Part shown: piece by piece, positions 24,682 to 32,709 of the stretch | How positions within the stretch are numbered: position 1 is the stretch's first letter | How the letters are laid out: every line of letters starts with the position of its first letter | Made by a program: the position numbers and the translations under genes | Assembly: GCA_020055655.1 (NCBI GenBank) | Contig: JAIPUR010000027.1 | Span: forward strand, 1 to 36,050 | Length of the DNA stretch: 36,050 nucleotides | Direction: 5' to 3' | Source: Methanosarcinaceae archaeon | GTDB lineage: Archaea > Halobacteriota > Methanosarcinia > Methanosarcinales > Methanosarcinaceae | Notes under the pieces: generated by a model | What the model saw: only the letters and a program-made list of their open reading frames with translations | Told to the model about the DNA's origin: nothing | Database searches by the model: none

Positions 24682-26100
24682 ATGACATTCAAAAATTTAA
24701 ATCTCATAAGTCCTTTACTTGAGGCACTCGCTAAAGAAGGATATAATTCTCCGACTCCTATACAGGCAAAGGCTATTCCACACCTGCTCGAAGGCAAGGA
24801 TGTAATGGGAATTGCACAGACAGGTACTGGAAAAACAGCAGCATTCGTTCTACCTATGCTTCAGGAAATGGAAGCAAACAAAAAGACTCCTGCACCAGGG
24901 GCACCTCGTATGCTTGTACTTGCACCTACAAGGGAGCTTGCAGCACAGATAGGCCAGAGTGTTGAAGCTTATGGTAGATTCCTAAAATTCAGACATACAG
25001 TCATATTCGGTGGGGTAAATCAGGGTCATCAGGTAAGAGCACTTTCCAGAAGGGTGGATGTCCTTGTGGCAACACCTGGAAGACTTCTTGACCTTATGGG
25101 CCAGGGCTTTATCAGACTTGATGATGTTGATTTCTTCGTGCTAGATGAAGCTGACAGAATGCTTGACATGGGCTTTATCAATGATGTTAAAAAAGTGGTT
25201 TCAGAGCTCCCTATGAAACGCCAATCTCTCTTTTTCTCAGCTACCATGCTACCACCAATTGCTAAGCTTGCAAGGAATTTTCTCACAGATCCTGTGCATG
25301 TGGAAGTCACTCCACAGGCTACTACTGTGGAGCGTATCGATCAGGATGTATTCTTCGTGGATCAGGAGCATAAGAATGATCTTCTGTTAAGTCTTCTCAG
25401 AAAACGGGATCATAACTGCGTTCTTATATTCACGCGTACCAAGCATCGTGCCAACAAAGTTGCCCTAATGTTGAATAACAATAAGATATATGCAGGTGCT
25501 ATTCATGGTAATAAATCTCAAAATCAGCGCACTAAGGCTTTGAATGACTTTAAATCAGGATTTCTTTCTGTGCTGGTTGCAACTGATCTTGCTGCACGTG
25601 GTATTGATGTAGATGAGATCACTCATGTGATCAATTACGATCTTCCGCATGAGCATGAAGTTTATGTGCATAGGATCGGTAGAACTGCAAGGGCAGGTTC
25701 GGAAGGTATTGCATATTCATTCTGTGCAGCAGAAGAACGCGAAGACCATCGCGGGATAGAAAAGCTCACAGGCGTGAAAATGAATATCAGGAAACACCCG
25801 AACCACTCCAATACCGCACAGTTCGCAGAAGGCGCTGCAGCAAAACCTGCACCTCGTGCCCAGGGTAGGGGTCGCCCAGGTAATTCCAAAAAGTCAGGTC
25901 AAAAAGGCGCACATTCTCGTGGGTCTGGTGGATCTGGTCCTAAGGGCAGACAGTCCAACAAGCCTAAAAACTCTGATAATTCAGGCTCAAATGATGATCG
26001 TTCAGGTAGATCTAAAGGTACTTACAGAAAATCACACTCAAAAGGTGGACAATCCGGAAGCACTTCACATAAAAAAGGAAATCAGAGGTCACGTAAGTAA
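24682..26100 (+). CDS. DEAD-box ATP-dependent RNA helicase
   Basis: 472 residues. All core motifs are visible: Q motif (NSPTPIQAKAIP, about 23-34), AQTGTGKTAA (motif I), APTREL (Ia), TPGRLL (Ib), DEAD (II), SAT (III), then ARGIDVDEITHVINYDLP (V) and HRIGRTARAG (VI). From about residue 370 a low-complexity tail of ~100 residues is rich in Gly, Ser, Lys and Arg, useful for RNA binding. It should unwind structured RNA, for example in ribosome assembly or cold adaptation. A weak ribosome site precedes the ATG. The helicase core is close to bacterial RhlE/CsdA types. Confidence 0.93.
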   Translation: MTFKNLNLISPLLEALAKEGYNSPTPIQAKAIPHLLEGKDVMGIAQTGTGKTAAFVLPMLQEMEANKKTPAPGAPRMLVLAPTRELAAQIGQSVEAYGRFLKFRHTVIFGGVNQGHQVRALSRRVDVLVATPGRLLDLMGQGFIRLDDVDFFVLDEADRMLDMGFINDVKKVVSELPMKRQSLFFSATMLPPIAKLARNFLTDPVHVEVTPQATTVERIDQDVFFVDQEHKNDLLLSLLRKRDHNCVLIFTRTKHRANKVALMLNNNKIYAGAIHGNKSQNQRTKALNDFKSGFLSVLVATDLAARGIDVDEITHVINYDLPHEHEVYVHRIGRTARAGSEGIAYSFCAAEEREDHRGIEKLTGVKMNIRKHPNHSNTAQFAEGAAAKPAPRAQGRGRPGNSKKSGQKGAHSRGSGGSGPKGRQSNKPKNSDNSGSNDDRSGRSKGTYRKSHSKGGQSGSTSHKKGNQRSRK

Positions 26101-26112
26101 TTCTGGCTGTTT

Positions 26113-26135
26113 GGGGTTATCTATTCTTTAACCCC
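26113..26135. terminator. Shared hairpin between helicase and ArsR-like gene
   Basis: GGGGTTA (26113-26119) pairs perfectly with TAACCCC (26129-26135). The hairpin lies just past the helicase stop and across the stop of the convergent regulator gene. T-rich flanks are weak on both sides, so this is a possible bidirectional terminator. Confidence 0.45.
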
Positions 26136-26527
26136 ATTTCCTTATCCACTTCTTCAGCTATTGCTTCAAGTTCATCAAATATCCGCTGTGAATCTTTTCT
26201 CATTTCCTGAATTGCCGACTTCATACTTCCGCCGCGAATGTAGAGGGCTCTTTTCTTTCTGTACAGTATTCCTGATTTGATCAGGTTCCTAATGTGATGG
26301 TTCACTCTTGAGATGTTCACATCCAGATTTTGTGCTATCATCTCTGAAGAAATACGTTCTTCGTTTGCAGCCATCTGGTTTAAAAGGTCAAGCATTATTT
26401 TTGTAGAAATGTTTTCAGTATCGCGTCCTGTTGATAATCCGAAGCTATTGCATAGCCAATGAATATCATGCTCTATTATTTTCTCTCTGGGTTTTTCCAG
26501 ATCGAGGAGAATTATCTGTTGTGGCAT
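26117..26527 (-). CDS. ArsR-like winged-helix transcription regulator
   Basis: 136 residues. A winged helix covers residues 40-95 (STKIMLDLLNQMAANEERIS, then SEMIAQNLDVNISRVNHHIR and LIKSGILYRKKRALYIRGG), followed by an acidic helical C-terminus suited to dimerisation. The gene is divergent from clpB, and an inverted repeat lies between them. Archaeal heat-shock regulators such as Phr of Pyrococcus and HSR1 of Archaeoglobus have this kind of fold and position, so control of clpB is a reasonable inference. ATG 26527 is chosen. A TATA-like AATTATAAG about 30 bases upstream would make the mRNA nearly leaderless. Confidence 0.75.
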   Translation of the reverse strand: MPQQIILLDLEKPREKIIEHDIHWLCNSFGLSTGRDTENISTKIMLDLLNQMAANEERISSEMIAQNLDVNISRVNHHIRNLIKSGILYRKKRALYIRGGSMKSAIQEMRKDSQRIFDELEAIAEEVDKEMGLKNR

Positions 26528-26570
26528 GTTCAATCATATCTTTTGTATCTACTTATAATTTTGCATAAAA

Positions 26571-26589
26571 TATCGATATTGTTTCGATA
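26571..26589. promoter_or_regulatory. Inverted repeat between the regulator gene and clpB
   Basis: TATCGA (26571-26576) and TCGATA (26584-26589) are perfect inverted repeats seven bases apart. They lie between the TATA-like box of the divergent regulator and the clpB promoter. This makes a good operator for the ArsR-like protein, though binding is not shown. Confidence 0.45.
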
Positions 26590-26613
26590 AAACTCAATTA
26601 AATGCTATTTTTT

Positions 26614-26789
26614 ACAAAAGGTTTATATGTTCAAACGACAATAATGAAGCGTAATAAAAAATCGTCTACAAATTATTTTGATCATGTAGATGCTATATTA
26701 TCAAAACCTACTTATGTATCGTTCATAGAAACTAAATGGGAGTTTACAATCTGTAACTGATTCACAGTTACGTGAAAGGAGGTTAGTTT
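26614..26789 (+). promoter_or_regulatory. clpB promoter and leader with possible ribosome-site sequestration
   Basis: ACAAAAGG plus TTTATATG (26613-26629) reads as BRE and TATA, so the mRNA should start near 26650 and carry a ~140-nt leader. In it AACCTACTT (26705-26713) is complementary to the ribosome site AAGGAGGTT (26776-26784) at eight of nine positions. Between them lie two further hairpins, AAACT/AGTTT and GTAACTG/CAGTTAC (26753-26759 with 26765-26771). This fold would hide the ribosome site at low temperature. No protein gene is seen in the gap. Confidence 0.5.
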
Positions 26790-29411
26790 ATGGATATTGA
26801 TCGTTTTACTCAGAAAGCCCAGGAGGCCATACAAAGTTCCACTACAATCGCAGCAAGGTACAGCAACCAGCAGATCGAATGTGAACATCTTTTCCTTGCA
26901 CTTATTGAACAAAGTGGTGGTTTAGTTCCTACTTTACTTTCAAATATGGATGTTTCCGCAGATCATTTTATTCAAAAAGTTGGATCTTACTTAAATGGGC
27001 TTCCAAAAGTTTCAGGTCCTGGTGGAGAGCAGGTCTATATGACTCAGACTATGAGGCGTGTTCTTGACTCAGCTGTACAGGAAGCCGGAAAAATGCAGGA
27101 TGAATATGTTAGTGTTGAACATCTTCTTCTTGCCATTATCGATGAAAGCTCTTGTGAATCAGGCAAGATGCTTGCAAGTGAGGGAGTTACAAGAGACAGG
27201 CTCCTACAGGCTATCAAACAAATAAGGGGGAATAGAAGAATTACTTCAGATAATCCGGAAGATACTATGGAACCTCTCAAGAAATATGGTATCGACTTTA
27301 CGGAACTGGCATCACAGGGTAAACTCGATCCTGTGATCGGTAGGGACGCAGAGATCAGGCATGCAATTGAGATCCTTACCCGACGCAGAAAGAATAACCC
27401 TGTGCTCATTGGTGAGGCTGGTGTTGGTAAAACGGCTATTGTTGAAGGACTTGCACAGCGTATTGCAAAGAGGGATATGCCTGAAGCAATGAAAGATAAG
27501 CGTATCATAGCTCTTGATATGGGTGCACTTGTCGCAGGTGCGAAATTCAGGGGTGAATTCGAGGAGAGATTAAAGGCAGTACTCAAGGAAGTTTCTGATT
27601 CTGAAGGCCAGATAATTCTGTTCATAGATGAACTCCATACCATTGTGGGTGCAGGCGCCACAGAAGGTGCAATGGATGCGGGAAACCTGCTAAAGCCAAT
27701 GCTTGCACGTGGTGAACTACATTGTATTGGTGCTACTACTCTTGATGAGTATCGTAAGTATATTGAAAAGGATGCTGCACTTGAACGCCGTTTTCTTCCT
27801 GTTAATGTGGAGCAACCAACAGTGGAAGATACTATTTCCATATTGCGTGGACTGAAAGAAAAATATGAGGTCCACCACGGTGTTCGCTTGAAGGATTCCT
27901 CACTTGTGGCTGCAGCTGTCATGAGTAATCGTTATATTGCAGACCGTTTCCTTCCAGATAAGGCTATAGACCTTGTGGATGAGGCTGCTGCAAAGAAAAG
28001 GACTGCTATTGACAGTAAACCTGCTGAACTTGATGAGGCTGACCGTAAGATCATGCAGCTTGAGATCGAGCGTGAGGCATTGAAGAAGGAAACGGATGCA
28101 GCTTCAAAGGAAAGACTTTCCGACCTTGAAAAGGAACTTGCAGACATCAGGGCTGAATCTGATGCCATGCGTGCAAGATGGGATATGGAAAAAGAGGTCA
28201 TTTCAAAACTTGGTGCTCTCAAAGAGGAAATGGAAGATACAAAGGTTCAATTGGAACTTGCTGAGAATGACAATAATCTTGAACTTGCATCAAAGTTGAA
28301 ATACGGTACACTCATTCCACTTCAACATCATTATGCCGAAGAAGAAAATCGCCTAAAGGATATGCAGGGTGAGATGCTCCTCAATGAGGAGGTGGGAGAA
28401 GAGGATATTGCAGAAGTTGTCAGCCACTGGACTCGTATCCCTGTGACTCGTTTGCTTGAAGGACAGCGTGAGAAGCTAATGCACTTTGAGGAAAATCTTC
28501 ATAATCGTATCATTGGGCAGGATGAGGCAGTAAAAGCTGTGGCAGATGCTGTTATTCGTAATTATGCCGGAATCAAGGACCCCAAGCGCCCAATTGGTAG
28601 TTTTATATTCCTTGGTCCTACCGGTGTTGGTAAAACAGAACTTGTAAAGGCACTGGCTGCTGAAATGTTCGATGATGAAAGCAATATGGTTCGGATCGAT
28701 ATGTCTGAGTATATGGAAAAGCATACTGTTGCACGTATGATCGGTGCTCCTCCTGGTTACATCGGACATGATGAAGGAGGGCAGCTTACAGAGGCAGTCC
28801 GCAGGAGGCCCTATTCAGTTGTTCTCTTCGATGAGATCGAAAAAGCACATCCTGATGTGTTCAATATCATGCTTCAGATACTTGATGATGGCAGACTGAC
28901 GGATTCCAAAGGCAGGACTGTGGATTTCAAGAACACTCTGATCATCATGACCTCTAATATATTTGCAGGTGATATAACTGAGGTTCTAATGGAGCAAGGT
29001 GGCGGTGACCTTGATTATTATCAACTTCAGCTTCAGGCGTTGGATGAGCTTGCCAAATATTTCAAGCCCGAATTCCTGAATCGTATTGATGAAGTTGCAT
29101 TGTTCCATGCACTAAAGCCGGAACAACTGGCACACATAGTTGATATTAAAGCTGCCGATCTTATTGAGAGGCTGAAAGGAAAGAGGATCCATCTTGAAAT
29201 AACTGATGATGCCAAAGTCTACCTTGGAACTATGGGTTACAGTGAAACCTTCGGTGCAAGGCCACTTAAAAGAGTAATTCAGAATGAGGTTGAAACCCTG
29301 ATCGCCAAATATATAGTTGCAGGTGAGATTCCTGAAGGGTCTACAGTGCTGGTCGGGTTTGATGGAGAGAATATTTCCGTCACAGTTGAAGAAAAGCTAA
29401 CTGACAATTAA
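26790..29411 (+). CDS. clpB: ATP-dependent chaperone ClpB
   Basis: 873 residues, full length. The Clp_N domain covers 1-145 ([13 protein letters not shown] at the start, two repeats). AAA-1 begins near 155, with Walker [14 protein letters not shown] near 210 and the FIDELHT Walker B. The coiled-coil middle domain that marks ClpB runs about 405-525. AAA-2 has [15 protein letters not shown] near 610, [14 protein letters not shown], and the sensor-2 [11 protein letters not shown]. ClpB pulls proteins out of aggregates with DnaK. Among archaea it is mostly found in methanogens and halophiles, probably by old transfer from bacteria. Its ribosome site AAAGGAGGT is very strong. A terminator follows the stop. 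Confidence 0.97.
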   Translation: MDIDRFTQKAQEAIQSSTTIAARYSNQQIECEHLFLALIEQSGGLVPTLLSNMDVSADHFIQKVGSYLNGLPKVSGPGGEQVYMTQTMRRVLDSAVQEAGKMQDEYVSVEHLLLAIIDESSCESGKMLASEGVTRDRLLQAIKQIRGNRRITSDNPEDTMEPLKKYGIDFTELASQGKLDPVIGRDAEIRHAIEILTRRRKNNPVLIGEAGVGKTAIVEGLAQRIAKRDMPEAMKDKRIIALDMGALVAGAKFRGEFEERLKAVLKEVSDSEGQIILFIDELHTIVGAGATEGAMDAGNLLKPMLARGELHCIGATTLDEYRKYIEKDAALERRFLPVNVEQPTVEDTISILRGLKEKYEVHHGVRLKDSSLVAAAVMSNRYIADRFLPDKAIDLVDEAAAKKRTAIDSKPAELDEADRKIMQLEIEREALKKETDAASKERLSDLEKELADIRAESDAMRARWDMEKEVISKLGALKEEMEDTKVQLELAENDNNLELASKLKYGTLIPLQHHYAEEENRLKDMQGEMLLNEEVGEEDIAEVVSHWTRIPVTRLLEGQREKLMHFEENLHNRIIGQDEAVKAVADAVIRNYAGIKDPKRPIGSFIFLGPTGVGKTELVKALAAEMFDDESNMVRIDMSEYMEKHTVARMIGAPPGYIGHDEGGQLTEAVRRRPYSVVLFDEIEKAHPDVFNIMLQILDDGRLTDSKGRTVDFKNTLIIMTSNIFAGDITEVLMEQGGGDLDYYQLQLQALDELAKYFKPEFLNRIDEVALFHALKPEQLAHIVDIKAADLIERLKGKRIHLEITDDAKVYLGTMGYSETFGARPLKRVIQNEVETLIAKYIVAGEIPEGSTVLVGFDGENISVTVEEKLTDN

Positions 29412-29430
29412 AATGGTAAAAATATAAAGG

Positions 29431-29459
29431 ATAGATGAGTATTACCCATCTATTTTTTT
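29431..29459. terminator. Terminator between clpB and the convergent unknown gene
   Basis: ATAGATG (29431-29437) pairs with CATCTAT (29447-29453), and a run of seven T follows (29453-29459). It lies 20 bases past the clpB stop and 12 before the end of the convergent gene. It acts best for clpB. Confidence 0.7.
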
Positions 29460-29470
29460 AATATTTCAAT

Positions 29471-31141
29471 TTATATGCCAAAGGCCATTCTGATAAGTAC
29501 TAACAATCCGAAAAAGAGATTTAGGGCTAAGAGTCCGCCAACTACCATTGCTCCAAGCTTGATATATTTTGTATCAAAGTCGAGGATCGAAAGGGCATTG
29601 CTGATGGAATCCATGGTATCGTTTGCTTTTGAAACGGTTCCCTGTGCTTCCTCAAGCGTTGCATTAACATTGTCCAGAACCTTATCGATACGTGGTTGTT
29701 CCTCTGTCCTGACATTTTTGAGGACTCCGTGCATTTCATCCAGTGTTTTAGGAATGATGCCTGGAGTTTCTTCCCATCTGTTTGCCAGTTTTTCATATTT
29801 TCTTTCAAGTTTCAACCCTTTTCTGAAGTAGAAGACCTTTTGTGCATTCATAAGGTCGAAACTTCTTTGGTATCCATCGAACTTAGTGCTTACAGATGCA
29901 GATATCTTCGCTCCGTGTGGCTGTATTGCCATCTTGGAAAATGCCGGCAGATTATTTATGGCAAAATTATTTTTAGAAATATTAGCAATTGCCGATACGT
30001 CTGATGCTCTAGCTCTTATTCTGTTATCTGATGAAATAGTTGTAGTGTCAGGTTGATTTGCAGATATATTTCTGTCAGTTTCTATATTAGCTGAAGTTTC
30101 CGTTCTTCTTCTTTCAGCAATTACATCTGCAATGTTTATAGTTCTTGGAGTATCGATATCTCTTTCAACACTGATATTTCTGTCAGAATCAGTAGGTTCT
30201 CTGACTCTAATGTCATCTCTGCTGTCACGTATGGTATCTCGTATATCATCGCGTACGGTATCACCAATATCCTCCCGCACAATTCCACCAACATCAGGAG
30301 TTTCAAGATCAAGATCCTTGATGTTAAGTCCTGCCATTGCAACAGAGCTATTACTTATCTCAAATTCATTCGCAGGGAACGTCTTTATTACATCTGCAAA
30401 TTGGGCAGTGATGGGTTCCTTTCTCTCAATAAGGCCTGCATAATATTGCTTATTGTTCTGTATCAGATTTAGATGATCCTGTATCGATGGGCTAAGTTCC
30501 GCTATTGATATGGGTATCTTCTTCTTGACAACAAAAAGCTTCTTTGCTTCCTGTAGAACTTCCTCGCTGACATCCAGATTATCGTCCAGGGAATCCAGAA
30601 TGTCCTCTATCATCGGTTGCTCGATGGTATTGAAGCGTTCAAGTGTCTCTTTAGCGTTGTAGATGGTATTTGTCAGAACTCCAGGTTCCTGGTAATATAT
30701 GTCGTGAATCTCTTTTTTTACAGCAGCAAGCCTTGCCATAAGCTCGAAATTTTCGATAACATCTTCAAAATCAGATAGGATGTCCCAGAAGTTGAAGTTA
30801 AAGTTGCCGGTATTATCGATACCGTTGTCTTTTAGTTTGTCTTCGAGCCTTTTCTTTTCAGCTCTCAGAGCTTTTAGTCTGTCTTTTTCTTCATCCCAGA
30901 GATCATCTTCACTTCTTGGTGTCAGCCTTTTTATTGTTAGCAGTTCCTCAGCTTCCTGCAGTGTGGATTCCAATTGTTCTCCAAGAGATTGCAATGTGGA
31001 TCCAATCACTGCAATTGCCAGACCTGCCTCTTCTGCAGCACCTCCAACATCATCTGCTGCGTTACCTGCCTGATAGATTGCTTTTCCAGCGGTGTACAAA
31101 CCGCCTGTAGCAACACCCAAAACTACGTCATACCATGCCAT
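29471..31141 (-). CDS. Membrane-anchored helical protein with internal duplication, unknown function
   Basis: 556 residues; I do not recognise a family. Residues 5-50 are weakly hydrophobic and rich in Ala and Gly. Residues 55-110 form a charged coiled coil. Two similar modules follow at about 145-200 and 452-507: each has P-G, then exactly 23 residues from that proline to the proline of T-x-E-Q-P, then I-x-x-(I/V)-L-D. Between them, residues 287-360 are disordered and rich in Arg and Asp (RDDIRDTIRDSRDDIR). A single hydrophobic helix ends the protein (residues 529-555), so it is probably tail-anchored with the bulk in the cytoplasm. The ATG at 31141 has a strong GGAGAGGAGA site. A TrmB-type regulator lies upstream on the same strand. 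Confidence 0.8.
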   Translation of the reverse strand: MAWYDVVLGVATGGLYTAGKAIYQAGNAADDVGGAAEEAGLAIAVIGSTLQSLGEQLESTLQEAEELLTIKRLTPRSEDDLWDEEKDRLKALRAEKKRLEDKLKDNGIDNTGNFNFNFWDILSDFEDVIENFELMARLAAVKKEIHDIYYQEPGVLTNTIYNAKETLERFNTIEQPMIEDILDSLDDNLDVSEEVLQEAKKLFVVKKKIPISIAELSPSIQDHLNLIQNNKQYYAGLIERKEPITAQFADVIKTFPANEFEISNSSVAMAGLNIKDLDLETPDVGGIVREDIGDTVRDDIRDTIRDSRDDIRVREPTDSDRNISVERDIDTPRTINIADVIAERRRTETSANIETDRNISANQPDTTTISSDNRIRARASDVSAIANISKNNFAINNLPAFSKMAIQPHGAKISASVSTKFDGYQRSFDLMNAQKVFYFRKGLKLERKYEKLANRWEETPGIIPKTLDEMHGVLKNVRTEEQPRIDKVLDNVNATLEEAQGTVSKANDTMDSISNALSILDFDTKYIKLGAMVVGGLLALNLFFGLLVLIRMAFGI

Positions 31142-31240
31142 ATTCTCTCCTCTCCTTTTTTGCCACATGATGGGGGATATTTGTTTCTAGTTTCACTTCT
31201 TCATGTATTTTGCATCACTAGATAGTACCCTTTCACTCCC

Positions 31241-31257
31241 ACTGTGGAATACACAGT
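31241..31257. promoter_or_regulatory. Perfect inverted repeat upstream of the unknown helical protein
   Basis: ACTGTG (31241-31246) and CACAGT (31252-31257) are separated by five bases. On the minus strand a TATA-like TTTATTAATAG lies about 25 bases upstream (near 31273-31285), so the repeat would overlap the transcription start of the gene at 31141. It is a plausible operator, perhaps for the adjacent TrmB-type regulator. Confidence 0.4.
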
Positions 31258-31347
31258 TTATTTTTAGTGTGCACTATTAATAAATGGTGTGCTATAATTT
31301 GTAAATTAAAAAAGTAACACGTAAAGTTAAAATTTAAAAGGGGTATT

Positions 31348-32196
31348 TTATTCAAATACCACTTTTTCTCCTCTGGACCAGAGCTCGACAAATCTCATTT
31401 TCAGTTTTTGCGCATATTCCCTATCATACATCTTCATCTCTCCAAACATCCTGCCCGGATCAAGTGGGTCCGGGATGGGTACATAGACAAGATATTCATC
31501 AATGATGGTAAAATCATAGTCACAGTCTAGTATGCGGCTGTCTATGTTTTCAACGATCTTTTGCTTTGTATCGATATCTTCTATCTCTCTGAACTTCTTC
31601 TTCATCGCATTAGCAAATATGTTTCCGGGGATTATGGCTTTTATTTTTATATCCATTTTTGCAGCTTTAATAAATTCATCGAGAATGACTGGTATGATTT
31701 TGTCAGCATTGAAGCATTCTCCTGTCTTTATCTTTTCCATTGCTTTTGATGGTTTCACATGTAATATTTCAGACTCGATTTCCGATATCATATTTTTCAT
31801 ATCTTTGATGATATCTTCATCTCCCATTTTCGTTGACCAGAATTTTACTTCTGTATGGTCTGGATGGGCAATGTTTGAAAATTTATCCTCTATTTCGGAG
31901 ATTTTCAATCGGAACTCTTCAAGTTCTCTTTTAGTTTCTTCCTCTCTTTTAGAATAAAGGTTACTTAATGCAACATTAGGTTTTATTGCCTTGTATTTCC
32001 GTGGTCTTGATCTCTGAAATTCCACAAGACCCATATTATTAAGGTTTGAAAGTACCTCGTATATTTTACCAACAGGCACTGTTGATTTGCGGGATAGCTC
32101 CTGTGCGCCTGTTACACCTTCTTTTAGTAAAGATGCATAAGCTGTGGATTCGTATTTCGTTAACCCGAGATCTTGCAGTAATTTTTCACTTTCCAT
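31348..32196 (-). CDS. TrmB-family transcription regulator
   Basis: 282 residues. The N-terminal winged helix is typical of TrmB: LLQDLGLTKYESTAYASLLK, then GAQELSRKSTVPVGKIYEVL and MGLVEFQRSRPRKYKAIKP (residues 5-75). A short coiled coil (about 85-115) leads into a C-terminal effector domain of about 160 residues. This differs from sugar-binding TrmB proteins and resembles the PLD-like regulatory domain of many archaeal members. The ligand is unknown. ATG 32196 is taken as start; the ATG four codons earlier is equally possible. A TATA-like AAATATATTTAAAAC on the minus strand (about 32267-32281) is a likely promoter. It may control the helical protein gene downstream or the exporter on the other side. 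Confidence 0.85.
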   Translation of the reverse strand: MESEKLLQDLGLTKYESTAYASLLKEGVTGAQELSRKSTVPVGKIYEVLSNLNNMGLVEFQRSRPRKYKAIKPNVALSNLYSKREEETKRELEEFRLKISEIEDKFSNIAHPDHTEVKFWSTKMGDEDIIKDMKNMISEIESEILHVKPSKAMEKIKTGECFNADKIIPVILDEFIKAAKMDIKIKAIIPGNIFANAMKKKFREIEDIDTKQKIVENIDSRILDCDYDFTIIDEYLVYVPIPDPLDPGRMFGEMKMYDREYAQKLKMRFVELWSRGEKVVFE

Positions 32197-32357
32197 TTTA
32201 ACTCTCATTCAGTTTTTTACGTATGGAACAGTTATTAATTTCTATTTTTATCAAGTGCTGAGTTGTTTTAAATATATTTTCCGTAAATCTGTCCATACTT
32301 AAATATTTATCGACAAGTAATATTTAAAATAGTCAAACAAATCTTTAATTAGTTAGA

Positions 32358-32480
32358 TTTATATATCAATAATTATTATTATTATTACTTGTACTATCAG
32401 AAATATCGTTTGTCTGAAGCGTACCACCATATTCAATCACGCCCTTTGGATGCCTTTACAAAAGGTATCCTATTTTTCTA
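32358..32480 (+). ncRNA. Candidate small RNA gene with its own promoter and terminator
   Basis: In the 500-base gap between the TrmB-type gene and the exporter, TTTATATATC (32358-32367) is a good TATA box. About 90 bases on, GGATGCCTTT (32448-32457) and AAAGGTATCC (32461-32470) make a 10-bp stem (one G-T pair) with a 3-base loop, followed by a T-rich tract. The transcript would run from about 32388 to 32478 and could also form TCAGA/TCTGA (32397-32401 with 32413-32417). No protein frame of any length is present. I do not recognise a known RNA family. Confidence 0.45.
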
Positions 32481-32624
32481 TTTTATTTGAAGATGCACAG
32501 TTACACTTTAGTGGTATTTTTGAGTCGTGTAACTAGAAATAAATTTATGTATTTCTCTGTGATGCTAAGAATTGATATATTGTGCAGATATAATTGTATT
32601 TCACTGACTTTAAGTTTTTTTAGG

Positions 32625-32709
32625 GGTGAAATACTTATATATGAAACCCTGCTTTAAAACAACCACGCAATAGTTTTATTATTAAAATCAAAAATAGGGA
32701 GAGTCTGAA
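32625..32709 (+). promoter_or_regulatory. Promoter and ribosome site of the HAE3 exporter gene
   Basis: GGTGAAATAC plus TTATATATG (32625-32643) reads as BRE and TATA, with start of transcription near 32668. AGGGAGAG (32696-32703) is the ribosome site. The first codon at proper distance and in frame is ATT at 32710. The stretch 32480-32625 holds nothing that I can identify. Confidence 0.6.

Noticed and set aside
27044-27922. A 292-residue minus-strand frame opposite clpB
   Set aside because: Ser/Arg-rich antisense shadow of a strongly conserved AAA+ gene, with no ribosome site.
32339-32400. AT-rich ATT repeats in the gap before the exporter, considered as CRISPR or a replication origin element
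   Set aside because: The repeats are simple trinucleotide runs with no spacer units, no cas genes and no Cdc6/Orc gene or ORB-like sites nearby.
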